The notes beneath the pieces were generated by a model. The model was not told the origin of the DNA, searched no databases, and saw nothing but the letters and a program-made list of their open reading frames with translations. From positions 3,852,572 through 3,916,571 of the forward strand of contig JAQFVV010006238.1 of assembly GCA_028023455.1 (NCBI GenBank): a stretch of 64,000 nucleotides of DNA, given 5' to 3'. Source of the DNA: Epiperipatus broadwayi. Taxonomy: Eukaryota > Onychophora > Udeonychophora > Euonychophora > Peripatidae. Positions 50,570-63,960 of this stretch are shown piece after piece. Both the position numbers and the translations under genes were made by a program. Numbering within the stretch: position 1 is the stretch's first letter; every line of letters begins with the position of its first letter.

Positions 50570-53500
50570 CATGTTAATAATTCTCCAGCACAAATAATGG
50601 TTGGATGAATTAAATAAGATTTTAAGAACTTATTTCCAAAGTAGTCTGGTTAATTTTCAGTGAAAGCACAATGATGGAAGATAGTTTTTTTCCCAGGCAT
50701 CCATAGACAACTGGATCAAAGGGGTGTCACTACAGAAATTTATTTATTAAATGGGTAATGTTTAGTCTAATAAATGATTGATAAAAATTATTAATATAGC
50801 ATTGATATATTTCTTTCTCAATGTAAGCATTTTATATTAACTGGTCTTTTATGGCAACCTTAATGCTAAATGGTGGATGTATTAACTTAGTGAAGTGATT
50901 ATGTAACTTTATTAATTTTTAACTATTACTGAAATGATTAAATTTGTTTTATCATTTTTGGAAGTTCATTTTTGAAAACATTTTTTTTTTATAAAATATT
51001 TTTTATAGCGATTTATGTTCTCCAAATACATTAATTAATTCATGTAGCTAAAATCTGTCTTATTTTATCTATATATAAAGCTGTTTAAATATTTTTCTCT
51101 TTTAAAATTTTAATTAATTCGGTAGAAATCCTGCCTGTCAAATTTTGAATAGACCCTAGTGAATCTTTAAACATTAAATACTCCTCCATGTTTGATATTT
51201 CATTTTTACAATAAAATCTTTTTCTATATATTAAATAAATATATTTAATATTTTAATGTACAAATGTAAGCTTTCAAATGATATCAAGTTTAAATGTTTA
51301 ATATTTTTTTAAATATGAAAATAAATAACTAAACAAAGTTCTTACTTATAACAATGGAACATACAGTCATTAGATGCAATTTACCTATTTAAAAAGTTAG
51401 AAGAATGAGACATCCTAGGAAGTGTTTTTTAATTATATTAAACATTTTCATGTAATAACTGTATAATTAAATTTTTTTGTAATTTTTGTTCTCCATTTAA
51501 AATTTACAACCAACACACCCATATATCATATAACATTACAATTTGACCACATATTCTTTCACCACAGGATAAAGACATTTGAAAAGCAAGCAGCTCCCAA
51601 AATGCATTTCATGTCAAAGCTGCAGTCATCCATTGACCCATGTTATAACCCCTCATATATCTTCATTATCCTTCATCACTATTTATCAATATCAATTTAT
51701 TACAGTTTAATTTAAAAGTGACAAAAGACATTATTTTAGCCTTAAAGCCTGAAGAATGTATTTAAACAAAAAAAAAATCATCAATGTGTATATTTAAGGC
51801 AATTTAAAGAAAAACAAAAATTGAAATAGCAAAAATATTTTTTTTAATTTAAAAATCAATTTTTAATTATAAAAAAATAATAAGAAAATTACTGACAGCA
51901 GGTAGTTTTTATTTATTATCAGTAAATTTTCAGTTGATTATTTTTTATTTATTAAAAAGGTAGTATATTTAAATAAAATTAAATTTAAACATCAAATACC
52001 TATTAAGAAAAAAATTTAATAATTTTATCAAAAAATAAAATAAAATTTATGTATAAGTTACTTGAAAACCCCTAGTGAGTTAATAAAACTTCTTCAGTAA
52101 ATGAAAAAGTTTAGAATAATCTCATCTGTACTTTTTTAATTTATTGATGGTTATGTATTAGTTCACATATCACTCATTGGAGATTTTTAGTAACATCCAT
52201 GTAAATTTAATTTCCATTTGAGTTATCATAATTACCATTTATATCACACTAGTAGTAAAAAAGTAAAGAAGTTATATTTGAATTTATTTTTAAATTTATA
52301 GTTTTAACAAAAGATAGTTTCACACAACTGCAGTTACTTACTTTCTTTTCAATAGATCCTGTAAACTCTTGAATTATTCTTTTTTAATGACAATAGCTGC
52401 TGTTCTCTAGGTAATTTACTTCGAATTAAAATTTTAAACATTCTCAAATTATTAAAACTATTTAAAGTGTTTTTTTATGACAGCATTGGGAAACCAATTG
52501 CAATGCCCATGACTTATTATATGAAAATGACAACTCATTTAAGATGCAACTCCTTCCACTCTTGTTTGAAAGACCCATGTCACAATTACAGTCATATTTT
52601 CTCTTTTCATATTGAATTGTAACCTTGCCTATTCAAAAATTATTTACAAAATATTTTTTATTTGAATTTCATTTTTTAAATGAAAATGAATTTTAGTTGA
52701 CACATCATGAAGTGATGAAAATTCAAAACTAAACATATTAAAATTTCACAAAAAGATTCTGTATGAAAGCAATTTTTATTAGCTACTAAAACAGTTCCCA
52801 CTTTATCGGAACTATGATTTTATGAATTGTTTTTTTTAAAAACAAACATTTTCCAAATAATCTTACTGTGATCACATATTTATTTGGTTTAGAATAAATA
52901 TTTTATATATGTGTTGCATAAACAAGCTTAAATATGTAAATGAATTATTGAAAATTACAATTTTTTTTTCTGGAATAGACTAAAAACTAAAAAGCACATT
53001 CAGAATTTCCCCATGCCATTTGATGATGATGTTGATTTTGTTGTTTAATGATAAAATGTATCAGGATATTGTTTACTTTCTTTCATGTCAAAATTTGTAT
53101 GACATTTGTATGAGTCTGTAAAATACTGACACCTTAAGATTTTTTTCAAAACTAATAATTTTACTTCTGATTTGTATGCAAAAAATGTCAACCAATAACA
53201 AAGAAAAACTTAAGCAATAGCAGGTTCAAAATAATGCCCCCAAATTAGTGACTTTGTAATAACTTAATCATAACTAATTAAGGGATTAATTTGATTTTAA
53301 ACATTGTAGTTGGGTAAGGTATGTTTAAGATTCTCAGGAAAATATACACAACACATATATAATATGTTTATATATTGCTAAGAAGCCATTTTTAAAAATT
53401 ACATTGATTTGATGAAATTGTATAAAATTAAAGAATTTTTTGAATAACTTTATGTATATTTATTTCTGAATAGAAAATATTTTAGCAGATTGACAAAATG

Positions 53501-56407
53501 CTGTGTTGCAGAAAATAAAGTAAAATGAAATACACTTTTACATTATAGTATTTAAGTTATTTAAAATGTTCAATATTATATACATTTAAATTCAATAGAT
53601 CAAACCATTTTCAATTACTATGATATTTTTGTTTATTGCTGGCATTTATTTGAATTATGAAGACGAAATATACAGTGTGTTCCAATAAAAGATGATTGCT
53701 TACCTTTAGTCTGAGCCAACATCTGTATTATGTAGTAATTTAGTTCAACTATTAACCACAGAAAGTTTAAGGTGCTAATCTGTATCATGAATTATGAAGT
53801 GAAATATGACATTGTGTTTTATTTCTTTGTAGGTTATTTTAAATCCTCTACTTCCCATCATGAAATCTTAACAGACTATCTGTGGTCCATGAGTTCATTG
53901 CTGTATACATTTTTTGAATTATTTCAAACATGTCAGTAGCAGTTTACCCCATTTAGAAAATAAATTTATTGTTAGAGAATCATTTTATCATAGATTAAAA
54001 TAAAATGGTAGTAAGCCATGTTATTATGATCCAGACATGTGAGCACTTTAAAATTTTTATGATGAATAAGTAATCTACATCTCTATGTAAACATGCATGC
54101 ATTCGGAGATAGTTCTATAAATTGATGAGACAATTATTAATCATTTTTTCACTGTAAGGCATTCTACCCATTCTTAAATGTTTCATTGAAGATACAAAGG
54201 TCCCTATCTTTCTTCCACAAAGAAATAATGAAAGAAAGTCGTGTCATACTAGACTAGATGATTATGACTTCTATACTTGAAATTTTTTTAATAGTTTTTT
54301 TTTTCCGTTTCATTTCCTGGCTTAAAACTGTCTAGTTAAAAATGGTTAGTTAATGACTATTGCCTGGGGGGGGGGCAGCAAATACTCTTGATTATGGTTA
54401 TATCAATGAAATGTTCTAACCTTATATATAATACATACTAAGCGCAGGTGATTTTTACTGTTTAACATTTCTTCTAAGCACATTGTGTTACTAACTTGAA
54501 GTAGTATCAATAGTAAATGTATAAAACATTTACATAAATTTTTCACACACTACTTCTGTGTATATCATGTGTTAATTGAAAAAGATATTCTATAGAGAAG
54601 ATGATTATGACATGCTTTAATGATCTTTTGCATCCTTGCTTCAATTTGCGATCAGGCAGAAGATGTAACTGCTTATGAATGGTCCATTAACACCTGAGTA
54701 AATAAACAGAGTTTGATCAACTGATCTGTGGTTCAGCAGATCAAGTACTAGAATAGATAGGTTGTGCTTCAATTCAGAACTTTTTGGTTCTTCAGTCCAT
54801 GTTCAGAGCAAAAATAAGTAAGTGCTTAATCACTCTGAAAGGATATTTGGCAATAAAAGCAACATATTGAACTTTGATCCAGGAGCATTTAGCTATCGAT
54901 TTCTGCATGGTAACGCTGTTATAGCATATCCACTGACGAGGAACCAAGAAAGCAGTAATATATAAATTACTTCTATGTGCAGGGAGTTTTGAGTATTCTT
55001 TTTTTAAAATTTCTAACTAAGAGCAGCTGGATGACAATGTATCAGCTAATAATTGATTGGTTAGAATTCTGAAGTCTGAAAGAAAATTTTTAAGCCTTTT
55101 AGTAATATTTAAATGTTGCCTAAATTCGAATCTCATGTTTTAGACAAGGCAATTCCTGACCTCTGTGCCATAATATCATTACTAATTTAATTTCGAATAA
55201 AATAATTACTCTTGTATAAATAATGGGACATCACATACGCACACACATGCATTTATATAGATTTTGACTTTTAAATATATGACCAGTTTGATATCTGAAA
55301 ACTCAACGCATCTGTCATGTCATGCTGGGGCATTTCAACCTCATTTATTGATTTAATTTGAAGAATATGAAAATAAACAAACATTAGCCTCTCTACTTTG
55401 CTGACATTAAAGTGCATTAATTTTATTGCTTCTTTTAGGAAAAAGAAATAGATTTTTGTTTGTTTATTTCATTTTATTTGTACAAAATATGTTAGTGCGG
55501 TTCACTTTTTTGATTTATGCTCTCAGAAAAGGTTTAGTTTAACTGCTGCTACCAGTTCTACGATGTCCAAGATGGGTTTAGACGTAGGAGCTTCTTCAGC
55601 CGTTAGAAATAAATAATGGTTTATATCTTTTATGTTTACACAGATTTTATTTCTTGATTGGGAGCTTTCTTTTTTTTTTTTTTGAAGACTAAATTATATT
55701 TATTTTTTAAAATTGATCGACTTTTTGAAATTATTATTTACATTGTAATATAGTGAAAGGTTTCTTCGCCCAACAGTCATGCACTTGCCTGCCACGTTTT
55801 TACGTTATGAGTTTGAACACGAGCTGCCTATATATAAACGAATTTCAGGTTGACTAGGGTTTTCTTTTCTCGAGTAGTACAGCCATAATATACCTAGTTA
55901 ACTATCTTTTAGTGAATTAGTAAATGGGTATTTAGATATTGTTAAATAGCGGATAAAATATGGTTTGAAAAACAAATAAATCTTCACTATCTAACAATTC
56001 GAAAACGAGGAAAACTGTCTACACCATTGTTTTTATTTTTAGTTTATGAGAAGCTATATGCCATGAAAGAGGCTATTTTGCCATATCACTACCTCTTAGG
56101 GTGGTTTAGTTGCTAGTAATTAAAGCAACAGAGTTTAGGTATTGTTCTTATGAAACTATAAGATTTGTTACATTTTCCTATGTGCAAATTCCATGACTCT
56201 CTATCTATCCATAAATCTTTCTGAAAATTTCTACTTTTAATTTATCTATCTATTTACTTTTTACAACTTCTTTTTAGATACCTTTTTGACTGCTAGTTAC
56301 CAATTTACTATTTGTTTTGATTATTTTTTCAGATACATTCTCTGTATATGTCCATGCCTTTCAATTGTTGTGTTCTAATATTTATGACGTATTACAAATT
56401 CTTATAT
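50570..56407. other. AT-rich stretch without recognised genes
   Basis: Long A/T-rich sequence with homopolymers and a G10 run at 54366-54375. A region near 55765-55850 has a weak tRNA-SINE look ('agtttgaacacgagc' as a possible B box) that I do not consider sufficient for a call. No coding motif is recognised. Confidence 0.55.
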
Positions 56408-56822
56408 TGCTTATGCACTTTTCCCCTGGATTCTTCATTAATAATTCATTTTTCCAGTTATCAATTTCCTTTTCATTCTTTTTTACAACTGCCAAAATTT
56501 ACTTCTATATGTCATAGTACTTTACAGTTTTGTGCCATATATTTATGATTTATGGATTTTTGCTATATTTAGATTATACAAAATCCCATTTAATACCACA
56601 ATAGCTTTTTATCCTGCTTATGCACTTTTCCCCTGGATTCTTCATTAATAATTCATTTTTCCAGTTATCAATTTCCTTTTCATTCTTTTTTACAACTGCC
56701 AAAATTTACTTCTATATGTCATAGTACTTTACAGTTTTGTGCCATATATTTATGATTTATGGATTTTTGCTATATTTAGATTATACAAAATCCCATTTAA
56801 TACCACAATAGCTTTTTATCCA
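56408..56822. repeat. 207-bp tandem duplication, apparently exact
   Basis: The block from 'tgcttatgcacttttcccct' at 56408 to 'agctttttatcc' repeats from 56615 with no difference that I can see. The plus frames 56317-56517 and 56348-56548 run through the first copy and have no known domain. Exact identity means either very recent duplication or a sequence-assembly artefact. Confidence 0.93.
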
Positions 56823-57930
56823 TTTCCTTTCATTCATTTCCTTTTGCGTTAATTGTATGTCTAAGTATTTACATTTCTCACATTTCCAATCCACTGTTTA
56901 TCTTCCAGTATTATATCCATGTTGTTTTTTTCACTACACATGATTTTAGTTTTTATTATTATTATATCTTTTTTCTTGCTAATTTTTATATTTCTTTTCT
57001 AGTTCTCTAGCTCAAAACATTATGATTCTAAGCCCAAACTATTTGATAATCAGCCTAGCATAATGTATAATTTTTTTTTTTTATTACTATGTAGAAGAAT
57101 TGCCATGATGGCTTCTCACTTGTTTTTTACGTTTTAAGGGCTTATAATAAAACTAGTGTTTGAAATTTCCTTTCAATTGTGAATTCTAAGCCACATTGTT
57201 AAAGGAAAAATCAAGGACTTGTTTGGAAATAGAAATTTACAAACTGTACTATCTGACACTCACTAATTGCTGAAGCTTACTATAAATAGAATAAGAAAAA
57301 AAGTTGCTTTTGTTTAAATATCTGTATATTAAATAGGATATCTTTTACTATTAATATGACAATTATGTATATATGATATGCCTGCTATTAGGGATCAGGT
57401 ACTGCTACATGCATAGTAAGTTAATTATCCAGAAAGAATTTGAGGGCTAATTTAACGTTTATGGTGTAGCTTTGAATTTGAGATGGTACAGTAATTATGT
57501 TAAGAAGGTGGCAATATACCACAAACCACCATTGATGATAATTAAGTATTTTTATTTTGTCGTAGTTCTGCACTCTCTAATTATTTTTTCTGTTTCATTT
57601 GCACTTGTTGTATTTATGATCTGAATTATCATAATTATGATATGAACTGTTATAATTGTGATTTGGAGTTTGGATCTGAGAAACTGAGACGTTTAGGCCA
57701 ATTTATGACTTTTACAGATATCTGGTCCATAATCCATCTAGCTAATCATATTCACGTTCACATCTAGTTGCTATAATCCAGAGGGAAAAGGAAAATCATT
57801 TAACTCCTAACATTTGGCATTTGATTACTTTTGTGTCTAATGCCTTCTTTTTCTGAGCAGAATCAGTGGACAGGATGTTTGCAATGCATTTTAATGTTTA
57901 ACTCCTGCTCAACTCTTTAGTTTTAACTTT
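56823..57930. other. AT-rich stretch, nothing recognised
   Basis: T-rich plus strand early, otherwise featureless. Confidence 0.6.
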
Positions 57931-57934
57931 AATA

Positions 57935-58355
57935 AGAGTACCACACTTTCCATATAGTAGTGCTACCAAGTGCAGGCCTTCATAATCTATATATGCAGAA
58001 AGGTTTACACATAAAACTCCTATCTAGTGCCTACTCATCCAACATCCCCAGACTAGTTCTTATGGCTTTCATCAGTATGGAGCCTTGGATTTGAGAACAC
58101 TACACTTAAATCTTAAGCTCTAATGCAATCATTCAGCAGCCATCTTTTATCTATATAGTTAAGTATAGAACTAGGAGCCCAAGATGAAAACACCATAATG
58201 TTTCCTATCCAAGCTCCTTTACTTGTATGATCATATAGATCTGAAGTCAGTTCAACATCTATGCATTTTGGTATCTTTGATTTTTCAAAAACCACATATC
58301 CTATGGGCAGGATAGATATAAAACCATCAAAACACCACATGATCACCATTGTATA
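57935..58355 (-). repeat. R1 repeat, minus copy
   Basis: Reverse complement of most of an R1 unit: the minus strand reads from 'ggtgatcatgtggtg' (58349) through 'ttgcattagagc', 'ccaaggctcc' and 'gatgttggatgagtaggcac' to 'tatggaaagtgtgg'. The 78-codon frame at 58113-58349 lies in it, and the corresponding frame is closed in the 11-kb copy. Confidence 0.85.
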
Positions 58356-58377
58356 ATATAGTTAACCAAATACATAA

Positions 58378-58640
58378 AAGGTGGCTGTTGGAGGGTTGCA
58401 TTAAACCCTAAGATCTAGGTGTAGTGCTCTCAAATCCAAGGCTCCTCACTGATGAAAGCCACAGGCTAAAAAAACTAGTCTGGGGATGTTGGATGAGTAG
58501 ACACTAGATAGGGATTTGGGTCCAAATCTTTTTGCATTCATTGATTATGAAGGTTGCTCTTGGTGGCACTACTGTATGGATAGACTCTTTTATTAACAGC
58601 ATCTATAAGCATATGAAATGGTGATCAAATGATAGTTTTA
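58378..58640 (+). repeat. R1 repeat, plus copy facing the minus copy
   Basis: Forward R1 sequence from 'aaaggtggctgttggagggt' to 'gaaatggtgatca', separated from the inverted copy by ~22 bases. The two overlap in content over the 'ttgcatta' to 'atgagtag' part, so they can fold back on each other. Confidence 0.85.
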
Positions 58641-60482
58641 ACATTATTAAAATTATTATCAAATCTGTTGATCTTTTCAATTTTTAAATTGACTATTGGC
58701 CTCAAAAGTTTAGCTTAATGTTATTAGCGGTAGATTCAAAAGCTAATAATTTTCAAATTGATTTTAACTTAAGTAAAAAAAAACACAAATATTTATATTC
58801 TGGAAAATTTAATGAAGCTGTTATTCTTAGCCTATATTACATTGCTAATGATTGTTACATGCCAAATAATCTTGAGTATATGTTTAATTGTATGCAGCAA
58901 AACAGTAAGCTTACTGGCTTTTACATTTTTCATAGCTAAGTAAATGCTTTATTTGGGTGATCACAAAAGTAAAACAAAATAATTAGCTTGGTTTATTGCT
59001 CAGAGGTTCATAAGAATGTAGAGGGATGAGAGTGACAAAGATGAATCATAATCCATCATCTTTGATCTCTAACATTTATTATTCTAGCATTCTATCAAAA
59101 CAATCAGGAAACAAAAAATCAAAAGGTTTGCTGTTCAAAAAATCACATAAAAATTCACATATACCAGGTGGGATTCCTGAGAGATAAATTATAAGACCTT
59201 GAGCTCTAGAATTTGCCTTTTACTACTCCAATGTTCCACGGTAATGAAAGCCATAAGCACAATCTAGTCTAGAGATATTGAATATGACAGAATGAGGGAA
59301 TAGAGAATTATTAAATATTATCCAACATTAGTTGACATAGTGATGGTGTAAAAAGCATTCTGCTAAATTTGTTTCACCTCTTATTTAACTTCATGGCAAC
59401 TTAAAAATTTAGTTTCATTTGAAGAGCAAAGCAGTTTTTTATGCATATTGAGCCTTAATATTATTATTATTTAAAAGTTGCATTCAGTAATAATAATCAT
59501 ATAGTTTGGTGATAAAAGGTCAAGCTACAGTTGATACACCTAGTGACAAATTTTAATTTTTTTTATTAAGATAAAAAAAATCTAATGATGTATTACTTAT
59601 ATGAAATACAAGCACTGGAAATGATAGAACTGAGTGATAATCCCTGAACTTTGACCTCAAGAGGTTGCTATTCTACCATGACCTTAACTAGGGTGAGCAA
59701 CATATCCATTTAGTGTGTTAGATTGATTATTTTTATATTACTTAATTGAGAATTTAATTTTAACTTTTTGAGTTCATCACTCTGTTACTGTGGTGAATCA
59801 CATAAGCAAAGCCAAAGGTAATAGAAAACAATATTTTATAAAAGTCCGTTGGTAATCCAAGCAACCATGTGGCAAAGTGAGCCTACTATGGTCAAAAATT
59901 TACTTTTGAGGTTAAAAGTTGATTTTTAAAAAAAGATTATTATAAGTCATTTGGTGATTTTAATAAGCATTTTTCCACCTCACTAATAAATTGAATGATT
60001 TCAGAGAAGTTTAGACTTGTATGTATCCTTTTTATATCAGATAGCATTCATCTTCATCCACATTCAATGCAAGCATTTTAGAAGAGTGTTACATGTTAGC
60101 ACATCCAATTCTGTAATTGCTTTATAATTAATTGACTTTATCTTGACAAGGGATAGTGAATTTTTCTAACAGGGAACGATGTATTATAGTATAGACATCT
60201 ACAACTCTACTCAATTCTTGTATTGGTAGTATATCAAATGAGATAAAGAGGCATTTTAGATTTAAAATGATCTAATAAATATAATATTCAGTGACTATCC
60301 TCAGAAGCAGAAACTAAAGATTGATAAATAATCACTGATGGAAACACAGTAGTCAAAATTAATCATAGAATTAGACTTGCGTATTATTTTTTTGAAAAAA
60401 AAAAACAATATTAAAAAAAAATATGCCTATGTATTTGAAAAGGGAGGTTTTTAATGCATATGTTTTTTTACTATTTCTTTCT
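58641..60482. other. AT-rich stretch
   Basis: A weak R1-like trace at 59225-59290 ('aatgaaagccataagca', 'agtctagagatattgaatatga'). The 73-codon frame at 58718-58939 is not recognised. Nothing else. Confidence 0.5.
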
Positions 60483-60815
60483 TATGGATCAGAGACTGAA
60501 CACATAGCTGAAGAGCAATATTGAGTCTTTAAACTGCTCAATAAAGTATGGAAAGCTGAATGTTAGGAATAAGATCCAAAATTAAGCATATGGACCCAAA
60601 GTATAAACAGGTATCATTACATTATTGAAAAAATGAAGTGACTGACATGAAACTGGAGTGGTCATATTGCTAAAGAGTTATAATAGATGGATATTTGATG
60701 TTTTAAATGGAATTCCACAATATTGTAAAAGGTCTAAAAACGACCACATGTGAGATGAATGGACGAAACAAGGAGGTTTGTTGGAGTGATATAGAGAAAC
60801 TATAGACCAGAAAAA
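60483..60815 (+). pseudogene. LINE C-terminal relic, several frameshifts
   Basis: Starting at 'tatggatcagagactg' (the usual YGSETW of LINE polymerases), recognisable blocks appear in changing frames: RYHYIIEKMK, WSGHIA, NRWIFDVLNGIPQYCKRSK, RPHV, MDETRRFVGV, then RNY-P-K. They follow the familiar order YG.ETW / R.K.TDI..... / LKW.W.GHIAR / RW...VL.W.P....R..GRP..RW.D.I of endonuclease-type LINEs. The reading frame is destroyed by stops and indels. The 27.1-kb fragment represents the next ~45 codons of the same protein type. Confidence 0.75.
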
Positions 60816-62820
60816 TAATAATAAATTTGAAGAGACTTTCATTCTGAAATGAATCGATAATGGTTGAAAATAAAGTTGATTATGAATAAATATGAACTAT
60901 ATTGAATCATTTGTACAAGAATGATGGCACCTGTTTAAACAATTGAAAATGATTCATTTGTCAGGGCAGTTAGAAATTTTTTGATAGAAAATAAAATGAA
61001 GTCAGTTGATATGCATTGTATGCATGATCAGGAAATGAGTCTTCTCAAGATAAAGAAGAAACAAGATTAAATTTAAAATGTTGGGAAATGTTTCAAGATA
61101 TGAATGGAATTAATGTTTAATTGGAATATGTGGTATGGACATAGAAGTTTGATAATATACAAAAATGAAATGCTTATTCACAAATTAATGGGACAGATGT
61201 ATAGAGAAAGTATAAATGGGACAGATGTATAGAGAAAGTATAATAAGTACATAATTATGAATAATGGGGAAAGGAAGATACATAAGTTGATTAGAGAAAA
61301 AGAATTAAAATTGTGGAAAATGAGTAGAAATAAAAAAAATAGTTTTGGAGTTCTATAAGAATAAAATTATGTAGAATGTTAAAGATTATAGATAACACTA
61401 AAAAAGAGTTTATTTTCTTATTATTTAATACAAGGGCCAGAGATTTAGATACTAGAGGGAAAAAGACAAAAGTGGATTAAGGATTTGAATTGTAAATTTG
61501 CTTATGTAGATATAGGAGAGAGAATAGTGAATCTTTATTTTTTGGAAAGGAAATGTCAAAGGATTAAGATACATTGTATTTAAAGAGGAAGAAATTTAAA
61601 AATGAGGAATGTTAAAGAGATAAGAGATTTTATGATATTTGTGTTTAGAAGTTTATAACAAAATTGGGGAATATGAGAAGCAGCATAAAATGGGATACGA
61701 GAAACAAAAAGAGGGAAGGATAAGAGATAGAGAAATAACTAGATATTAAGGAATAAAAAGTAGATGTGGGGTATGTAAAGAGATTGGAGGGAGAGAATGT
61801 TGAATATGATGGACAGGATTTCTGCTTTACATTCTATGCACAGAAACTGCTGACTTTAAGGAAAAGCCATTATGACATCATACTGATGGGGTCATCTGGT
61901 GCATATCATTATTAGGTATTGTTATATCAATATCAAATTCAGGGGTAATTCTATAGTTTTTTCAATGTGATGCATCATGTTTTTTAATTGGTCTTCCAAT
62001 AATGTGGTCCATTCATTTTATTGTTCCTATTTTTGTCCTCAATCTTTCCTAGCATTATTTAATTCCAATAAATTAAATTATCACATAATTAAAATAAGAC
62101 AATTTTATTTACATATTATTGCCAACCATATTGCCAAAAGTTTGTCTCAGCATAATAATTAAAAGTTTTGACATTTTTAACCCATAGCTTTAGTATTTAA
62201 TATTTATAATTTTAGAAAATCTCAGAATGAAAAAGAAATCTTATTTTTATTTTTATGTCTGAATACATTGTTTGCTGTTTTTTCAGATCTGTGTTATATC
62301 TGGGACCATTTTCTATATTTTATCATAGTCAAAAAGGAATCAAAAAGCTTCTAATTAATTTGAAGCTGTTTCTCATTGCTGTGCATAATGTTTTTCAAAA
62401 TCTTTATAGTTGAAAGTTCATTGAAAAGTATAAAAATCAATTTAGATGATGTGTGGCATTCCCATTTCCCTATTGGATTCTGGAATGACTCTAGACTAAT
62501 ATTGTGATAATGTATTGTGTGATCTATACTATTGGTATTTGTTTTCAATCCAATCCACAAAATTGAATTGCAAGATTACATATTAATGTTAATTAAACCA
62601 TTTTTGTTTTTAGATGATAGTTATATTCAGGAGAAATGAGAAACCTCTTTAATGGAAATGCACTTTGGACTATTTAATTGCTATTTTTGTTTTGTTTTGT
62701 TAATAAGGATGTTAAGTTTTTTTTCCACCAAAGGTAGTAAATATAGAATATATTTAATTTTTATAATTGCTAATAGTTTTGGAACATTGGATATTTGTCG
62801 TGTGAAAGTAGAATTTTTTT
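60816..62820. other. Purine-rich stretch, no recognised gene
   Basis: From about 60.9 to 61.85 kb the plus strand is dominated by A and G with very little C. A 28-bp tandem pair lies at 61187-61242. The 61-codon frame at 61977-62162 and the 69-codon minus frame at 62351-62560 have no recognised family. Confidence 0.5.
61187..61242. repeat. 28-bp tandem duplication
   Basis: 'aatgggacagatgtatagag' at 61187 recurs at 61215. The copies look identical. Confidence 0.9.
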
Positions 62821-62821
62821 T

Positions 62822-63960
62822 AAACATGACATTAATTCTATTTAGAAGGTAAATAATTCCTTTTCACTTGCACTGCACTATAAATCAGCAATGTTAAATG
62901 TGAGTGTATTCTCATTGCAGCCACAATGTCTTCGCAGCTATTAGATTATCAGTTTTTCTCATCTATGCTCTCTGGTTGCTCCGATGTGCCATTATCTTTG
63001 ACCAGAGAGTACATTCAGTAAATCAAAAGCTCTTGGACCTAATTCACACTCTCAAAACCCGAGATACCAAACTAGCCCCACTTCCACTCCTCACAGACCC
63101 TTTGGGCAATCCTCCCACTCCCATCCTCTCAGCCTCTAACATAGGACTCATTCATTGAGACATGCATTTCGGACTGGCCTGTACTACACACCATTTCCCT
63201 TTTCCACTTCCCATTCCCTTTTCACATGTATCCTTCCCTCTTACCATGTTGCTCCTTTCATTTATCTTACTGTATCTGTTTTTTTTATTATGAATAAACA
63301 TTTTATCACTGAGAAAAAAAAAGGATAATGGCTTTGAGAAAATAAGAATGACTGTCTTATTTTCAAACCTAAATGCAATTATATGGGTCACTCTTAAGTG
63401 TCTTGAAATGAGAGCCTGGATATATATTAAATCATTCATGCTACATCCATTTCATTAATAGTCTTATTAACACTTGAAGTATTAAAATTTACTTCATGCT
63501 AATATTAGATGTTAAACTATGTAATAATCAATCAATTTTACTAGCACAGTGTCAGAAAAGAAATGGATTTAAAGTGAACGATGTAATATATATTCACTTT
63601 TAATAATCCTAATAACACTTATGAAATATTAAAATTTACTTTGTGTTAACATTAGATATTAAACTATGTAATGATCAATGCATTTTATTAGCGTGGGTGC
63701 TAGTAAAATTCATTGTTCATTACATAGTTTAACAATTTCTAATATTAGCATGAAGTGAATTTTAGTCACTCTCTCATTCCAAAATCCTTAAGATTGACTA
63801 TATAAGTGCACTTAGGTTTGAAAATAAGACAGTCATTTTTATTTTCTCAACGTCTTGGGGCTGAAATGAGAATATCCCTTCATTTAACATTGCTGATTTA
63901 TAATACTGCGCAAGTAAAAAAGATTTATTACCTTCTAAATAGAATTACAATCTGACACTA
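62822..63960. repeat. Large foldback element, right edge
   Basis: The left arm is 62822-62930 plus 63330-63545. The right arm is about 63699-63960. Matched pairs include 62834-62852 with 63928-63946, 63334-63372 with 63812-63850, 63491-63525 with 63719-63756, and 63535-63545 with 63700-63710. The centre (63546-63698) holds a direct duplicate of the inner arm (63609-63692 repeats 63467-63545). The left arm is interrupted by a 3'-polyadenylated insertion. No coding capacity belongs to the arms. Confidence 0.85.
62931..63322 (+). mobile_element. Polyadenylated retrosequence inserted in the foldback arm
   Basis: This ~390-base block is absent from the matching place in the right arm (around 63850-63870) and is much richer in C and GC than its surroundings. 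It ends with the polyadenylation signal AATAAA at 63293-63298, followed 15 bases later by nine A (63314-63322). The edges carry similar 'aatgtctt'/'aatggctt' words, a possible imperfect target-site duplication. The 84-codon frame 62904-63158 and an ATG frame from 62925 (31 codons) are short and unrecognised. It is best explained as a processed pseudogene of a UTR-rich transcript or a short retroposon. Confidence 0.7.

Noticed and set aside
55765-55850. Possible third tRNA-SINE type
   Set aside because: Only a weak B-box-like word, with no A box at the right distance, tail or target-site duplication.
58113-58349. 78-codon minus frame as a protein gene
   Set aside because: It lies within an R1 repeat copy, and the same region of the 11-kb copy contains stops.
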